A stretch of 18,351 nt of DNA from Desulfobacterales bacterium (GCA_030149595.1 JASFBI010000003.1:1-18351), one strand, 5' to 3'; shown: positions 1 to 7,147, counted from the stretch's first letter. Notes: generated from the letters alone by a model not told the origin. Numbers and translations: made by a program.

Positions 1-1
1 C

Positions 2-187
2 CGTGCATGGGAAATATCCCATAAAAACACCTGTGCCAGAGCAGGAGCAAGAAAAAAAAGCCAGGTAGAGGAAAATATAAAAGCAGTGGAGGTCAGCATA
101 GAAAAAGAAAGCTTGAAATTAGCTGATGCAATATGTAAAAAAGCAGCAGGTTTTTTACATGATGACCCTGTTATATGGAAACATTAA
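2..187 (+). CDS. 3' end of an unrecognised protein (partial)
   Basis: This frame is open from the window edge to TAA at 185-187, giving the last 61 residues of a protein whose start lies outside. The visible part is rich in Lys, Glu and Ala, probably helical, and ends in HDDPVIWKH. It has two Cys residues, in NTCARAG and DAICKK. The other two plus-strand frames close within the first 120 bases, which supports this one. I do not recognise the family. Its position just before a small ORF and two MoeA genes, all on the same strand, suggests it could belong to the same transcription unit, but nothing in the residues shows a molybdenum-cofactor role. Confidence 0.45.
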   Translation, partial: RAWEISHKNTCARAGARKKSQVEENIKAVEVSIEKESLKLADAICKKAAGFLHDDPVIWKH

Positions 188-226
188 AACTATAAAAAAT
201 TATCTTCTGAGCTGGAGAAAATTATT

Positions 227-514
227 ATGTCTGACAAAGTTATATATATTGAAAAGTTAAAAAAAAACAAAAAACAGATAGAAACTCTTCTTGACATGGT
301 TCCCCAAAGTCAAAGAAAAGACAAAAAACTTCAAAGACTTATTGCATTCAGGCTTAAATTAGATGGCTTTAGTGCTACACAAAAATATCTTGAGGATAAA
401 ATTGAAAAAATAAACACTTTTTTTTATGTGGGCGATCTTTACGATTTTTTAAAAAATAATATTGAGGAAAATTTACTTTGCACAGGTGAAATTAATCCTC
501 CTGATGCAGGATAA
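227..514 (+). CDS. Small charged hypothetical protein, 95 aa
   Basis: I do not recognise this protein. The ATG at 227 has a good ribosome binding site, GGAGA at 214-218, eight bases upstream. The protein is very basic and helical in its first half (KLKKNKKQIETLL, then SQRKDKKLQRL) and more acidic toward the end. It has one Cys, near the C-terminus, and no membrane segment or signal peptide. It begins 39 bases after the preceding stop and ends 31 bases before the moeA start, all on one strand, so co-transcription with the MoeA genes is likely. A role in molybdenum or tungsten enzyme assembly is possible only by association. Confidence 0.6.
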   Translation: MSDKVIYIEKLKKNKKQIETLLDMVPQSQRKDKKLQRLIAFRLKLDGFSATQKYLEDKIEKINTFFYVGDLYDFLKNNIEENLLCTGEINPPDAG

Positions 515-545
515 CAAAGAACAATATATATAAAAACAGGCTATT

Positions 546-1775
546 ATGAAATCTTTTTTTAATGTAATCAGCTTAAGTAATGCTCTAAAGTATAAAGACC
601 TTTTTAAACCCGTAGAAAACGAATCTATAGAGTTTTCAAAAAGCTGTAATGCTGTACTTGCCCAAGATGTTATATCAGACATTGATATTCCCGATTTTGA
701 TAGATCAACCATGGACGGCTATGCTCTTTGTGCAGAATCAACATTTGGAGCTTCAAATTCAAATCCTGCTTATATTAATATTGCTGGATCTGTGACCATG
801 GGGGAAAAACCTGATTTTAAAATAACTACAGGTAATGCAGCAGAAATTCCAACGGGAGGGATGCTGCCTTCTGGTGCAAACAGTGTTGTTATGGTAGAGC
901 ACACTGAAATTGTTGATAGCACAATGATTGAAGTTTATAAAAGTGCTGCTCCACAGGAAAATGTTATAAAAAAAGGCGAGGATTTTAAAAAAAAAGAGGT
1001 TTTATTAAAAAAAGGGGGAAAACTCAAAACACAGGATATAGGGGTACTGGCTGCATTGGGAAAAACCCATATTATGGTCTATAAAAAACCTGTTGTGGGA
1101 ATAATTTCTACTGGAGATGAAATTATATCTCCGGACAAACAACCTGTATCAGGTCAGATAAGGGATATAAACACCCACACACTTTCATCCATGATTAATC
1201 AAGCCGGCGGAATAAGCATTCAAGCTGGAATTGTAAAAGATGACTTCAACAAACTGTATCGCATATGCGAAAAAACCTTGAAGAACTGCGACATGCTGAT
1301 AATATCAGGTGGCAGCTCTGTTGGAACAAGAGATTATACAACAGATGTTCTTAAAAAGCTTTCTGATTCAAAAATTATTTTCCAGGGCATATCCATAAGT
1401 CCGGGAAAACCAACTATCCTTGCAAAAGCAGATAACAAACCCATATGGGGGCTTCCCGGGCATGTAGCTTCTGCCATGATTGTTTTTAAAATTGTTGTAA
1501 ATCCATTTCTATCTCAGTTACAGGGAGTAATAGAAAATACAAACAAATGGCCTGAGGTTACAGCAATATTAACAAGAAATATATCATCAGCACATGGCCG
1601 TACTGATTTTATAAGGGTTAAACTTTCCAGAAAAAACAACATGATTGCAGCTGAACCGGTGCTGGGAAAGTCTGGCCTTATAAATACTATAACAAGAGGA
1701 AATGGTTTAATTAAAATAGATGAAAATACAGAAGGGCTGAAAAAAGGGTCGGAAGTTCAGATTATACCATTTTAA
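546..1775 (+). CDS. moeA: Molybdopterin molybdenumtransferase MoeA
   Basis: MoeA inserts molybdate (or tungstate) into adenylylated molybdopterin in the cytoplasm, the last common step of molybdenum cofactor synthesis. The 409 residues match the family's usual length of about 400. The N-terminal domain carries the signature DRSTMDGYA (residues 52-60). The central MogA-like domain has ISTGDE (187-192), ISGGSSVG with the following TRD (253-263), SPGKPT (285-290) and GLPGHVASA (302-310). The C-terminal beta-barrel domain IV follows (about 335-409). The ATG at 546 is preceded by a weak CAGG at 537-540. A second MoeA-like gene follows after 16 bases, so the two are probably one operon. Tandem MoeA paralogs occur in anaerobes that handle both Mo and W; which metal this copy uses cannot be told from the sequence. 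Confidence 0.93.
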   Translation: MKSFFNVISLSNALKYKDLFKPVENESIEFSKSCNAVLAQDVISDIDIPDFDRSTMDGYALCAESTFGASNSNPAYINIAGSVTMGEKPDFKITTGNAAEIPTGGMLPSGANSVVMVEHTEIVDSTMIEVYKSAAPQENVIKKGEDFKKKEVLLKKGGKLKTQDIGVLAALGKTHIMVYKKPVVGIISTGDEIISPDKQPVSGQIRDINTHTLSSMINQAGGISIQAGIVKDDFNKLYRICEKTLKNCDMLIISGGSSVGTRDYTTDVLKKLSDSKIIFQGISISPGKPTILAKADNKPIWGLPGHVASAMIVFKIVVNPFLSQLQGVIENTNKWPEVTAILTRNISSAHGRTDFIRVKLSRKNNMIAAEPVLGKSGLINTITRGNGLIKIDENTEGLKKGSEVQIIPF

Positions 1776-1791
1776 GTATGCGGAGAAAACT

Positions 1792-3246
1792 ATGAATAAA
1801 GAACGTAATATATTTCTTGAAAAACAAACCATAAAAAAGGCCTTAGAGATACTTTTTAATAATTTCCCCGTTAATAAGAAACCTGAATCTGAAACAGTTG
1901 CTGTTGTAGATTCAGTGAAAAGAGTGTTGTCAAAACCTGTTTTTGCAAAACTTTCTTCTCCCTGTTTTCACTCTGCTGCAATGGACGGGATTGCTGTTTT
2001 ATCAAAATCAACTTTCGGAGCCCATGAATTTTCACCCAAACAGCTTGAAATAGATAAAGATGCATTTTACATTAATACAGGTCAGATTATTCCGGGAAAT
2101 ACAAATGCTGTTATAATGATTGAACATATCAATGAAAAAGATAGTGGCTTTGTGGAGATAGAGTCTCCGGTAGTTCCATGGCAAAATGTTCGAAAAATGG
2201 GAGAAGATATTGTTGCAACCCAGCTTCTTTTCCCAAGAAATCATAAAATAACACCATATTGCATAGGTGCTTTGTTTTCCGGTGGAATCTATTTTGTAGA
2301 TGTAATTAAAAAACCAAAAATTCTTATTATACCAACAGGCAGAGAGATAGTAGCTCCTGAAGAAAATATTAATATAAAACCAGGACAGATAATAGAGACA
2401 AATTCATATGTACTTGGAAAACTTGCAGAATCAGCAGGAGGATCATATACAGGTAATTCAATAATAGAAGATGACCCTGAAAAAATAGAAAAGGCTGTAA
2501 AATCAGGTATTTCAAACAAATACGATATAATTCTTATTATAGGTGGATCATCTGCAGGATCCAAGGATTTTGCAAAACAGGTTATAGAAAAAACAGGCAG
2601 CCTCCTGTTTCATGGTGTAACGATGATGCCAGGCAAACCTGTTCTTCTCGGTTCTGTAAAAGACACCCCTGTTTTTGGAATACCGGGCTATCAGGTTTCA
2701 GCAATTGTAGCATTTGAACAGTTTGTACAACCGCTTGTTTTAAATATTTTAAAACAGCAAAGAATAGATCCTGTTCAGATAAAAGTTCATCCTGCGAGAA
2801 AAATACCCTCTAAAATTGGAGTGACCGAATTTTTAAGGGTCAAACTTGGCAGGGTGGGCAAAAAGATAGTAGCCACTCCCTTGAAAAAATCAGCGGGCTG
2901 TATAACATCTCTTACAGAAGCTTCAGGAATAATAAAAATAACTAATAATGCAGAAGGTATTTCAGCAGACACACCTGTTTTTGCAAATCTCCTAAAACCT
3001 TTGAATTTGGTGGAAAATACAATAGTTATTGCAGGAAGCCATGACAATACAATAGATCTGCTGTCTGATTTAATAAAAGAAAAAGACAACAGTATCTCTG
3101 TTTCATCAAATCACATAGGAAGCATGGGCGGGTTGATGGCCATAAAAAAAGGAGTAGCACACATTGCAGGTTCACATCTTTTAGATACCAGCAATGGATC
3201 ATATAATATCTCTTATATAAAAAAATATCTTCCAGACATAAATTGA
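1792..3246 (+). CDS. MoeA-like protein fused to PBP-like domain, ending early at in-frame TGA
   Basis: Residues 1-400 are a second MoeA: SAAMDGIAV (61-69), IPTGREI (180-186), IGGSSAGSKD (250-259), MPGKPVLLG (279-287) and FGIPGYQVSA (295-304). From about residue 408 a periplasmic-binding-protein-like domain begins (IVIAGSHDNT, then GSMGGLMAIKKG and HIAGSHLLD). MoeA-PBP fusions in anaerobes are about 640-650 residues. Here TGA at 3244-3246 stops the frame after 484 residues, in the middle of the PBP domain, while the same frame continues intact for 165 more codons. The start has CGGAGAAA at 1780-1787 as ribosome binding site. The MoeA part is complete and could still act alone. The expected role is metal insertion into molybdopterin, perhaps with the PBP domain binding the metal oxyanion or the cofactor; this last point is inference. 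Confidence 0.85.
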   Translation: MNKERNIFLEKQTIKKALEILFNNFPVNKKPESETVAVVDSVKRVLSKPVFAKLSSPCFHSAAMDGIAVLSKSTFGAHEFSPKQLEIDKDAFYINTGQIIPGNTNAVIMIEHINEKDSGFVEIESPVVPWQNVRKMGEDIVATQLLFPRNHKITPYCIGALFSGGIYFVDVIKKPKILIIPTGREIVAPEENINIKPGQIIETNSYVLGKLAESAGGSYTGNSIIEDDPEKIEKAVKSGISNKYDIILIIGGSSAGSKDFAKQVIEKTGSLLFHGVTMMPGKPVLLGSVKDTPVFGIPGYQVSAIVAFEQFVQPLVLNILKQQRIDPVQIKVHPARKIPSKIGVTEFLRVKLGRVGKKIVATPLKKSAGCITSLTEASGIIKITNNAEGISADTPVFANLLKPLNLVENTIVIAGSHDNTIDLLSDLIKEKDNSISVSSNHIGSMGGLMAIKKGVAHIAGSHLLDTSNGSYNISYIKKYLPDIN

Positions 3247-3744
3247 GTAATTGTCAATCTGGCATTAAGAGACCAGGGACTAATAATAGCCAGGGGTAAT
3301 CCAAAAAAAATAAAAAGCATAAAGGATCTTGCAAGAGAGGATATCTGTTTTATAAATCGCCAGGCAGGATCAGGAACCAGGATTCTTCTTGACTACAAGT
3401 TAAAAAATGCAGGTATATCTTCTGGTGTAATATGCGGATACTCTTCGGAAGAATATACCCATATGTCTGTTGCTGTAGCTGTATTAAGTAAAGCAGCTGA
3501 TGCTGGTCTTGGAATTTATGCTGCTGCAAAAGCCCTTGATCTTGATTTTATCCCTGTTATAACAGAAAAATACGATCTTGTTATACCCGAGATTTTTTTT
3601 AACGATAAAAAAATACAGATTCTCATTGAAATAATAAATTCAAAAAAATTTAAAAATAAAGTTTTACACCTTGGAGGTTACAGTACAGAAAAGACAGGTA
3701 CATGTTTTAAATGCATAACATCTTCTGCATTAACAGCCACGTAA
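3247..3744 (+). pseudogene. C-terminal part of the PBP-like domain, separated by the TGA at 3244
   Basis: These 165 codons are in the same frame as 1792-3246 and complete its PBP-like (PF12727-type) domain. They include DQGLIIARGNP, FINRQAGSGTRILLDY, the EEYTHMSVAVAV segment, ADAGLGIYAAAKALDLDFIP, EKYDLVIP and LGGYSTEKTG near the end. No frameshift and no second stop is present, so the only lesion is the TGA. Read through, the protein would be 650 residues, the normal length for the fusion. An internal ATG at 3463 with GGAAGAA at 3447-3453 could start a 93-residue piece, but that would lack half of the domain's remaining strands. The segment is untranslated debris unless the TGA is suppressed or is an error. 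Confidence 0.8.
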
Positions 3745-4084
3745 AACACCGACAGACCGTGTAAATGTCTATAAACAGTTGTAATATAAGATAAAATACA
3801 AACCGGTTATATAAATAGCTACAAAAAGTATTTAGAGTTGCGTTCAGACAAAAATATACAGTTTGCTTCCTCTTTTATTCTTTAATTGTTATAAATTATG
3901 AAAATACTTGATATCGCTAAATAAGTTTGGTAAGAAAACCTTGTTATTTGTATAGTTTTTTTAATTTTATTTATTTAGTACTTAAATAAAAGCTAAATAA
4001 AATTTTCATATTAAAAATTTGAGAAAAAATTATTCTCAGAAATAAAGATGAGATATCTTCAATTAAATTTGAAAGGTGCCTGGT
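3745..4084. other. AT-rich intergenic region with hairpins
   Basis: About 340 bases without a credible gene lie between the MoeA-PBP remnant and the toroid protein. They hold a perfect 11-base inverted repeat (3963-3973 with 3994-4004) and a small hairpin TGAGAA/TTCTCA (4020-4025 with 4033-4038). The latter sits about 45 bases before the next start codon. I see no convincing sigma-70 promoter, because many TATAAT-like words occur by composition. Confidence 0.5.
3963..4004. repeat. Nested, mutually exclusive AT-rich hairpins
   Basis: AATTTTATTTA (3963-3973) pairs perfectly with TAAATAAAATT (3994-4004). Inside, TTTATTTA (3970-3977) pairs with TAAATAAA (3983-3990) around the loop GTACT. The two stems share bases 3970-3973, so both cannot form fully at once. 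The arrangement is attenuator-like, but the region is so AT-rich that chance remains possible. Confidence 0.35.
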
Positions 4085-5110
4085 ATGGATGTTACAACAT
4101 CTGTTAGTGAAAAAAGACTTCCTATTAATATTGATGCTATTGCAGCTTCAATAGTTTCAACTCAGAAAAAAAATGGCGAGATACCGTGGAGTAATGGTGA
4201 TAAAACTGATCCATGGGATCATGTTGAATCAATAATGGGCCTTACCATAGGCGGATATATAAAAGAGGCCAGAAAAGGATTTGACTGGATAGTAAAAAAC
4301 CAGCTTGAAGACGGGAGCTGCTATTCAAGTTATAAAAATGGTAAACCCGAGGATATGACCCGGGAAGCCAATATGAGTTCTTACATAGCTGTAGGTGTTT
4401 TTCATCACTATTTAATAACAAAGGATCTGGATTTTTTACAATCAATGTGGGATACAGTCTGTTCAGGATTAAACTTTGCGTTGAGTCTTCAGGCTCCAAG
4501 CGGAATAATACACTGGGCAAAAAGCCCTGACGGAGTAGTCGATCCCATGGCTCTTTTAACAGGTTCCAGTTCTGTATATATGAGTCTTAAATGTGGTATT
4601 GCTATTTCAGAAATTCTTGAAAAAAATATGCCTGAATGGAATACTGCTCTTCTTAAACTTGGAGATGCGATAAAAAACAAACCCCATCTTTTTAACATTA
4701 ATAAGTCAAGATTTTCCATGGATTGGTTTTACCCAATTTTATGTGGTGCCCTTACCGGTGAAAAAGCACAGAAAAAAGTAGATAAACATTGGAAAAAATT
4801 TGTTGTGGAAGGTCTCGGAGTTCGTTGTGTATCTGATGAACCATGGGTAACCATAGCAGAAACAGCAGAGTTTATTCTCTCTTTATCTGCCATGGGTAAT
4901 CAACGTCTCGCTAAAATTGTTTTTAGCTGGATACAGGATAAAGTCTATGATGATGGTTCATACTGGTGTGGTTTTACCTTTCCGGATATGGTTATCTGGC
5001 CGGAAGAAAAAATCACCTGGACAAATGGTGTTTTTCTTATGGCTACAGATGCCTTGTTTAACCTTACACCGGCAAGTAACATGTTTAACCACAAATTTTG
5101 GAATGTTTAA
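4085..5110 (+). CDS. Alpha/alpha-toroid protein (prenyltransferase / squalene-cyclase-like repeat)
   Basis: The protein has 341 residues of helical hairpins with aromatic turns, as in prenyltransferase and squalene-hopene cyclase repeat proteins. It shows GEIPWSNGDKTDPWDHVES (31-49), a QW-like turn NQLEDGSCYSSY (72-83), DDGSYWCGF (289-297) and WTNGVFLMATDAL (312-324). It lacks a recognisable DxDD cyclase motif and has no signal peptide or membrane segment, so the substrate is unknown. Weaker alternatives are a six-hairpin glycosidase-like enzyme. I place the start at ATG 4085 because GAAAGG at 4071-4076 is spaced eight bases from it; a GTG at 4076 would add three residues but would lose that ribosome binding site. 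The next gene is an acyltransferase 104 bases downstream on the same strand, hinting at a shared polysaccharide or lipid-modification role (inference). Confidence 0.75.
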   Translation: MDVTTSVSEKRLPINIDAIAASIVSTQKKNGEIPWSNGDKTDPWDHVESIMGLTIGGYIKEARKGFDWIVKNQLEDGSCYSSYKNGKPEDMTREANMSSYIAVGVFHHYLITKDLDFLQSMWDTVCSGLNFALSLQAPSGIIHWAKSPDGVVDPMALLTGSSSVYMSLKCGIAISEILEKNMPEWNTALLKLGDAIKNKPHLFNINKSRFSMDWFYPILCGALTGEKAQKKVDKHWKKFVVEGLGVRCVSDEPWVTIAETAEFILSLSAMGNQRLAKIVFSWIQDKVYDDGSYWCGFTFPDMVIWPEEKITWTNGVFLMATDALFNLTPASNMFNHKFWNV

Positions 5111-5133
5111 GTTTGAGCTGTATCTGAATTGGG

Positions 5134-5163
5134 AAAAGAGAGTTTTCATTTGGATACTCTTTT
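5134..5163 (+). terminator. Weak hairpin with T run
   Basis: AAAAGAG (5134-5140) can pair with CTCTTTT (5157-5163) across a 16-base loop, and Ts continue from it. It sits 24 bases after the toroid gene stop. The stem is short and AT-rich, so termination would be weak and the downstream gene may be read through. Confidence 0.25.
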
Positions 5164-5214
5164 TATAGATTTTAATTATAAAGATTTAAAATTGATTTTA
5201 TCAAAGGTATAGTT

Positions 5215-5934
5215 TTGAGAAAAGAACACAGACCATATTTCATTAAAAAACTTTCACAAAAATGGAATAATTTTTATACTAATCATTTTATCAAACCTCA
5301 GTTTGAGCATCTTGGTGAATATCCTGTTTTTAATGAACCCTGGTTTGTTGATATATTCGGTAAATCTATCTCAATAGGAGACCATGTACATGTACTGGCA
5401 ACATCAGATAACAGGGTCAGAATTTCTGTATGGCCGCTTAACGAGCAAGGGGCAAATATAAATATTGGAAATTATTGCCTTATTTGCCCAGGATCACGAA
5501 TAGGAGCTGGAACTGAGATTACTATTAAAGACAGCTGTATGCTGGCAAGCGGTGCATATATTACTGATTCTGACTGGCATGATGTTTACAATAGAAATAT
5601 ACCGGGGAAAACAGCCCCGGTAGTGCTTGAAGAAAATGTCTGGATAGGGGATCGCAGCACTGTATGCAAGGGGGTTACAATTGGTGAAAACAGTGTTATT
5701 GGAGCAGGCTCAATTGTTATCAATGATATACCTGCAAATACAATAGCTGCGGGATGTCCGGCAAAAGTGGTAAAAGAGCTTGATCCTGATAAAACATATA
5801 AAACCAGAAAAGATTTTTTTTCTAATGTTTCAAAACTAAAAAAAGATGTTGAAATAATAGATAAACTGTTTCTTAAGGATAATACTATTTTAAAATGGAT
5901 ACAACATTCTTTTTTTCCTACAATTAATGATTAA
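5215..5934 (+). CDS. Hexapeptide-repeat (left-handed beta-helix) acyltransferase
   Basis: The 239-residue protein belongs to the trimeric LbH acetyltransferase group (maltose/galactoside/xenobiotic acetyltransferase type). Hexapeptide turns are seen at ISIGDHVHVLA (52-62), NIGNYCLICPGSRIGAGTEI (83-102), and VWIGDRSTVCKGVTIGENSV (142-161) followed by IGAGSIVIND. The loop DSDWHDVYN (118-126) supplies the likely catalytic His122. AAGCPAKVVKEL (178-189) is the usual end of the helix, and a 50-residue charged C-terminal helix follows. It should transfer an acetyl group from acetyl-CoA to a sugar or similar acceptor in the cytoplasm. The start is TTG at 5215, supported by AAAGG at 5203-5207 seven bases upstream; no in-frame ATG lies near. 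Partner candidate: the toroid protein before it. Confidence 0.85.
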   Translation: MRKEHRPYFIKKLSQKWNNFYTNHFIKPQFEHLGEYPVFNEPWFVDIFGKSISIGDHVHVLATSDNRVRISVWPLNEQGANINIGNYCLICPGSRIGAGTEITIKDSCMLASGAYITDSDWHDVYNRNIPGKTAPVVLEENVWIGDRSTVCKGVTIGENSVIGAGSIVINDIPANTIAAGCPAKVVKELDPDKTYKTRKDFFSNVSKLKKDVEIIDKLFLKDNTILKWIQHSFFPTIND

Positions 5935-6069
5935 AAATTATACAAAGGAACTGTTTATAGCCTATTTTGTTACAAAACAGAAGAGCAGGGTAATTTGTCA
6001 AGATTTAGAACTTTATAGTTATTTATGCTGATATGCTTATTAAAGACCAATTTAAATAATAACAATAGA

Positions 6070-6114
6070 TTAGAATAGTGAAATTCATTAAAAAGGGAGT
6101 TGTTCAGAGGTCTC
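6070..6114 (+). repeat. Diverged repeat, copy A (copy B at 15612-15655)
   Basis: This 45-base stretch contains TTAGAATA, AAATTCATT, GAGTTGTTCA and AGGTCTC in order. The stretch at 15612-15655 has the same words with mostly A/G and C/T exchanges and one single-base gap, about three quarters identical by eye. Both copies lie in intergenic DNA on the same strand, with no gene in common around them. Confidence 0.55.
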
Positions 6115-6161
6115 ATTATAGTTGTACACAGAAAAGTTTTTTTAACTCTGTAACAACCTGT

Positions 6162-6200
6162 TAAGGGAATTTTAAAAGCTGTCTTTTAAAAATCCCCTTA
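6162..6200. terminator. Long hairpin between converging genes
   Basis: A 17-base arm (6162-6178) pairs with 6183-6200 across the loop CTGT; only one base of mismatch or bulge is needed. The stem starts TAAGGG and closes with CCCCTTA. It lies between the acyltransferase gene (plus) and the small cysteine protein gene (minus, ending at 6215). It could terminate transcription from both sides, though no clear T run follows on either strand. Confidence 0.5.
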
Positions 6201-6214
6201 GAAAGAAAAATACT

Positions 6215-6577
6215 CTATTTCGCCATCTGTCTTTGATGACGACTAACCATTGGATCATGAGATTGAGTTGCGTCTGTTTCCACAATTTCCATTTTATCAA
6301 AAAAAGTACATTTTGAAGATTCCATATTAAAATTAACAGGATAAAGTGTCTCCCCTTCCTGAGAAAATACAGGAGGCTCTGCTGTAATGTCTGTCCCTTT
6401 TTTCAAAACTTTACACATTCCACCTGTTGTTCCCAGACCTGCCTGAAAAAAATTTTTACATAAACCACATGCTATATCAGGCATGTGTTCTCTCTCTTCG
6501 TAGGATCTCTCTTTTTCACTGGCTCCCAACATAGCATCGCGAACATCAGCAAGCGCTCTTCCTCTTTTTCTTGGCAT
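6215..6577 (-). CDS. Small four-cysteine protein of unknown function, 120 aa
   Basis: I do not recognise the family with certainty. The start is ATG at 6577-6575 with an excellent ribosome binding site (AAAAAAGGAGG) just upstream; the frame is open another 28 codons, but that extension has no such site. The N-terminus is basic (MPRKRGRALADVR), followed by an acidic stretch. Then come CGLCKNF, GGMCKVL and SSKCTFF, four Cys spread over about 60 residues, fit for one zinc or one iron-sulfur cluster. The C-terminus is polar and probably flexible. No signal peptide is present. The clean start and cysteine motif make it a real gene. It is monocistronic, on the opposite strand to both neighbours. 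Confidence 0.75.
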   Translation of the reverse strand: MPRKRGRALADVRDAMLGASEKERSYEEREHMPDIACGLCKNFFQAGLGTTGGMCKVLKKGTDITAEPPVFSQEGETLYPVNFNMESSKCTFFDKMEIVETDATQSHDPMVSRHQRQMAK

Positions 6578-6781
6578 AATGCCTCCTTTTTTTATGTTAT
6601 AAACAAAAAAACTTGAAATAATAAGCCTTTTTAAAAATCCATCGTAAATTAACCCAAGCAATATTATATATTTAACTCAAAACTATTTCATACTTATTTA
6701 AATTTATAATATTTATTGTGTAAAACAGAGCATAGAATTTTTAATATTTATATTATATTGTCTTTCATAAACTAATTTATT

Positions 6782-6816
6782 TATCAAGAGAAAAAACAAA
6801 GTTTTTTTCCTTGATA
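6782..6816. repeat. Hairpin 1 of three: 16-base arms
   Basis: TATCAAGAGAAAAAAC (6782-6797) pairs with 6801-6816 at 14 of 16 positions, loop AAA. The second hairpin begins at the very next base. Confidence 0.6.
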
Positions 6817-6839
6817 GTTGTTTCTTAGTAAAAAACAAC
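6817..6839. repeat. Hairpin 2 of three
   Basis: GTTGTTT (6817-6823) pairs perfectly with AAACAAC (6833-6839), and two further pairs are possible inside the loop. It abuts hairpin 1 without a gap. Confidence 0.5.
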
Positions 6840-6850
6840 TTAACTTGTCA

Positions 6851-6874
6851 ATATAAAATAGCAATATTTTATAT
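6851..6874. repeat. Hairpin 3 of three, GCAA tetraloop
   Basis: ATATAAAATA (6851-6860) pairs perfectly with TATTTTATAT (6865-6874). The loop is GCAA, a GNRA-type tetraloop, which would be stabilising in RNA. Confidence 0.55.
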
Positions 6875-7011
6875 GAATAATAATATTTTTTTCATCCTGC
6901 TTTACCACTATTTTTTTATCATTAAAATATAATTGATTATTATCAAAATATAATATAGACTACACAAATTAGATTAATTTGATATTTTTAATTAAAATAT
7001 TTTCCAGATAG

Positions 7012-7147
7012 TGGCCGAATGAAAACTAAAGATTTTTTTGTCAAGGCCAAGAAAGATCAAAATTTTAACCGCAGGAATACACTTCCTTATTTTGAGTATT
7101 CAAGTTTTTATCTGACAAAAGAGACGTATTACTTTTACGTTCGGCCA
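7012..7147. repeat. Palindromic MITE-like element, diverged copy
   Basis: The ends are a perfect 8-base inverted repeat, TGGCCGAA (7012-7019) and TTCGGCCA (7140-7147). Inside, GAATAC (7075-7080) pairs with GTATTC (7096-7101), and the flanking AT-rich arms pair imperfectly. The core TTTAACCGCAGGAATAC (7064-7080) differs by one base from 17447-17463 in the better-preserved element, and AATGAAAA (7018-7025) and TCAAGGC (7041-7047) recur there too. It looks like a non-autonomous mobile element or a structured repeat. No transposase is nearby. Confidence 0.7.

Noticed and set aside
3244..3280. TGA at 3244 as a selenocysteine codon with a SECIS-like hairpin (CTGG 3259-3262 with CCAG 3273-3276)
   Set aside because: The stem has only four solid pairs plus an interrupted GTC/GAC extension, the loop does not begin with the expected G/U, and no Cys or Sec is known to me at this position of the family.
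5215..5217. An ATG start for the acyltransferase further inside
   Set aside because: The first later Met is deep inside the hexapeptide domain, while TTG 5215 has AAAGG at the right distance.
6578..6661. 28-codon N-terminal extension of the small cysteine protein
   Set aside because: The extension has no ribosome binding site, whereas the inner ATG at 6577 has AAAAAAGGAGG; the extra residues would also translate that site.
6928..6950. Fur-like box around TTGATTATTATCAA
   Set aside because: About 12 of 19 positions match by eye, which is not notable in such AT-rich DNA.
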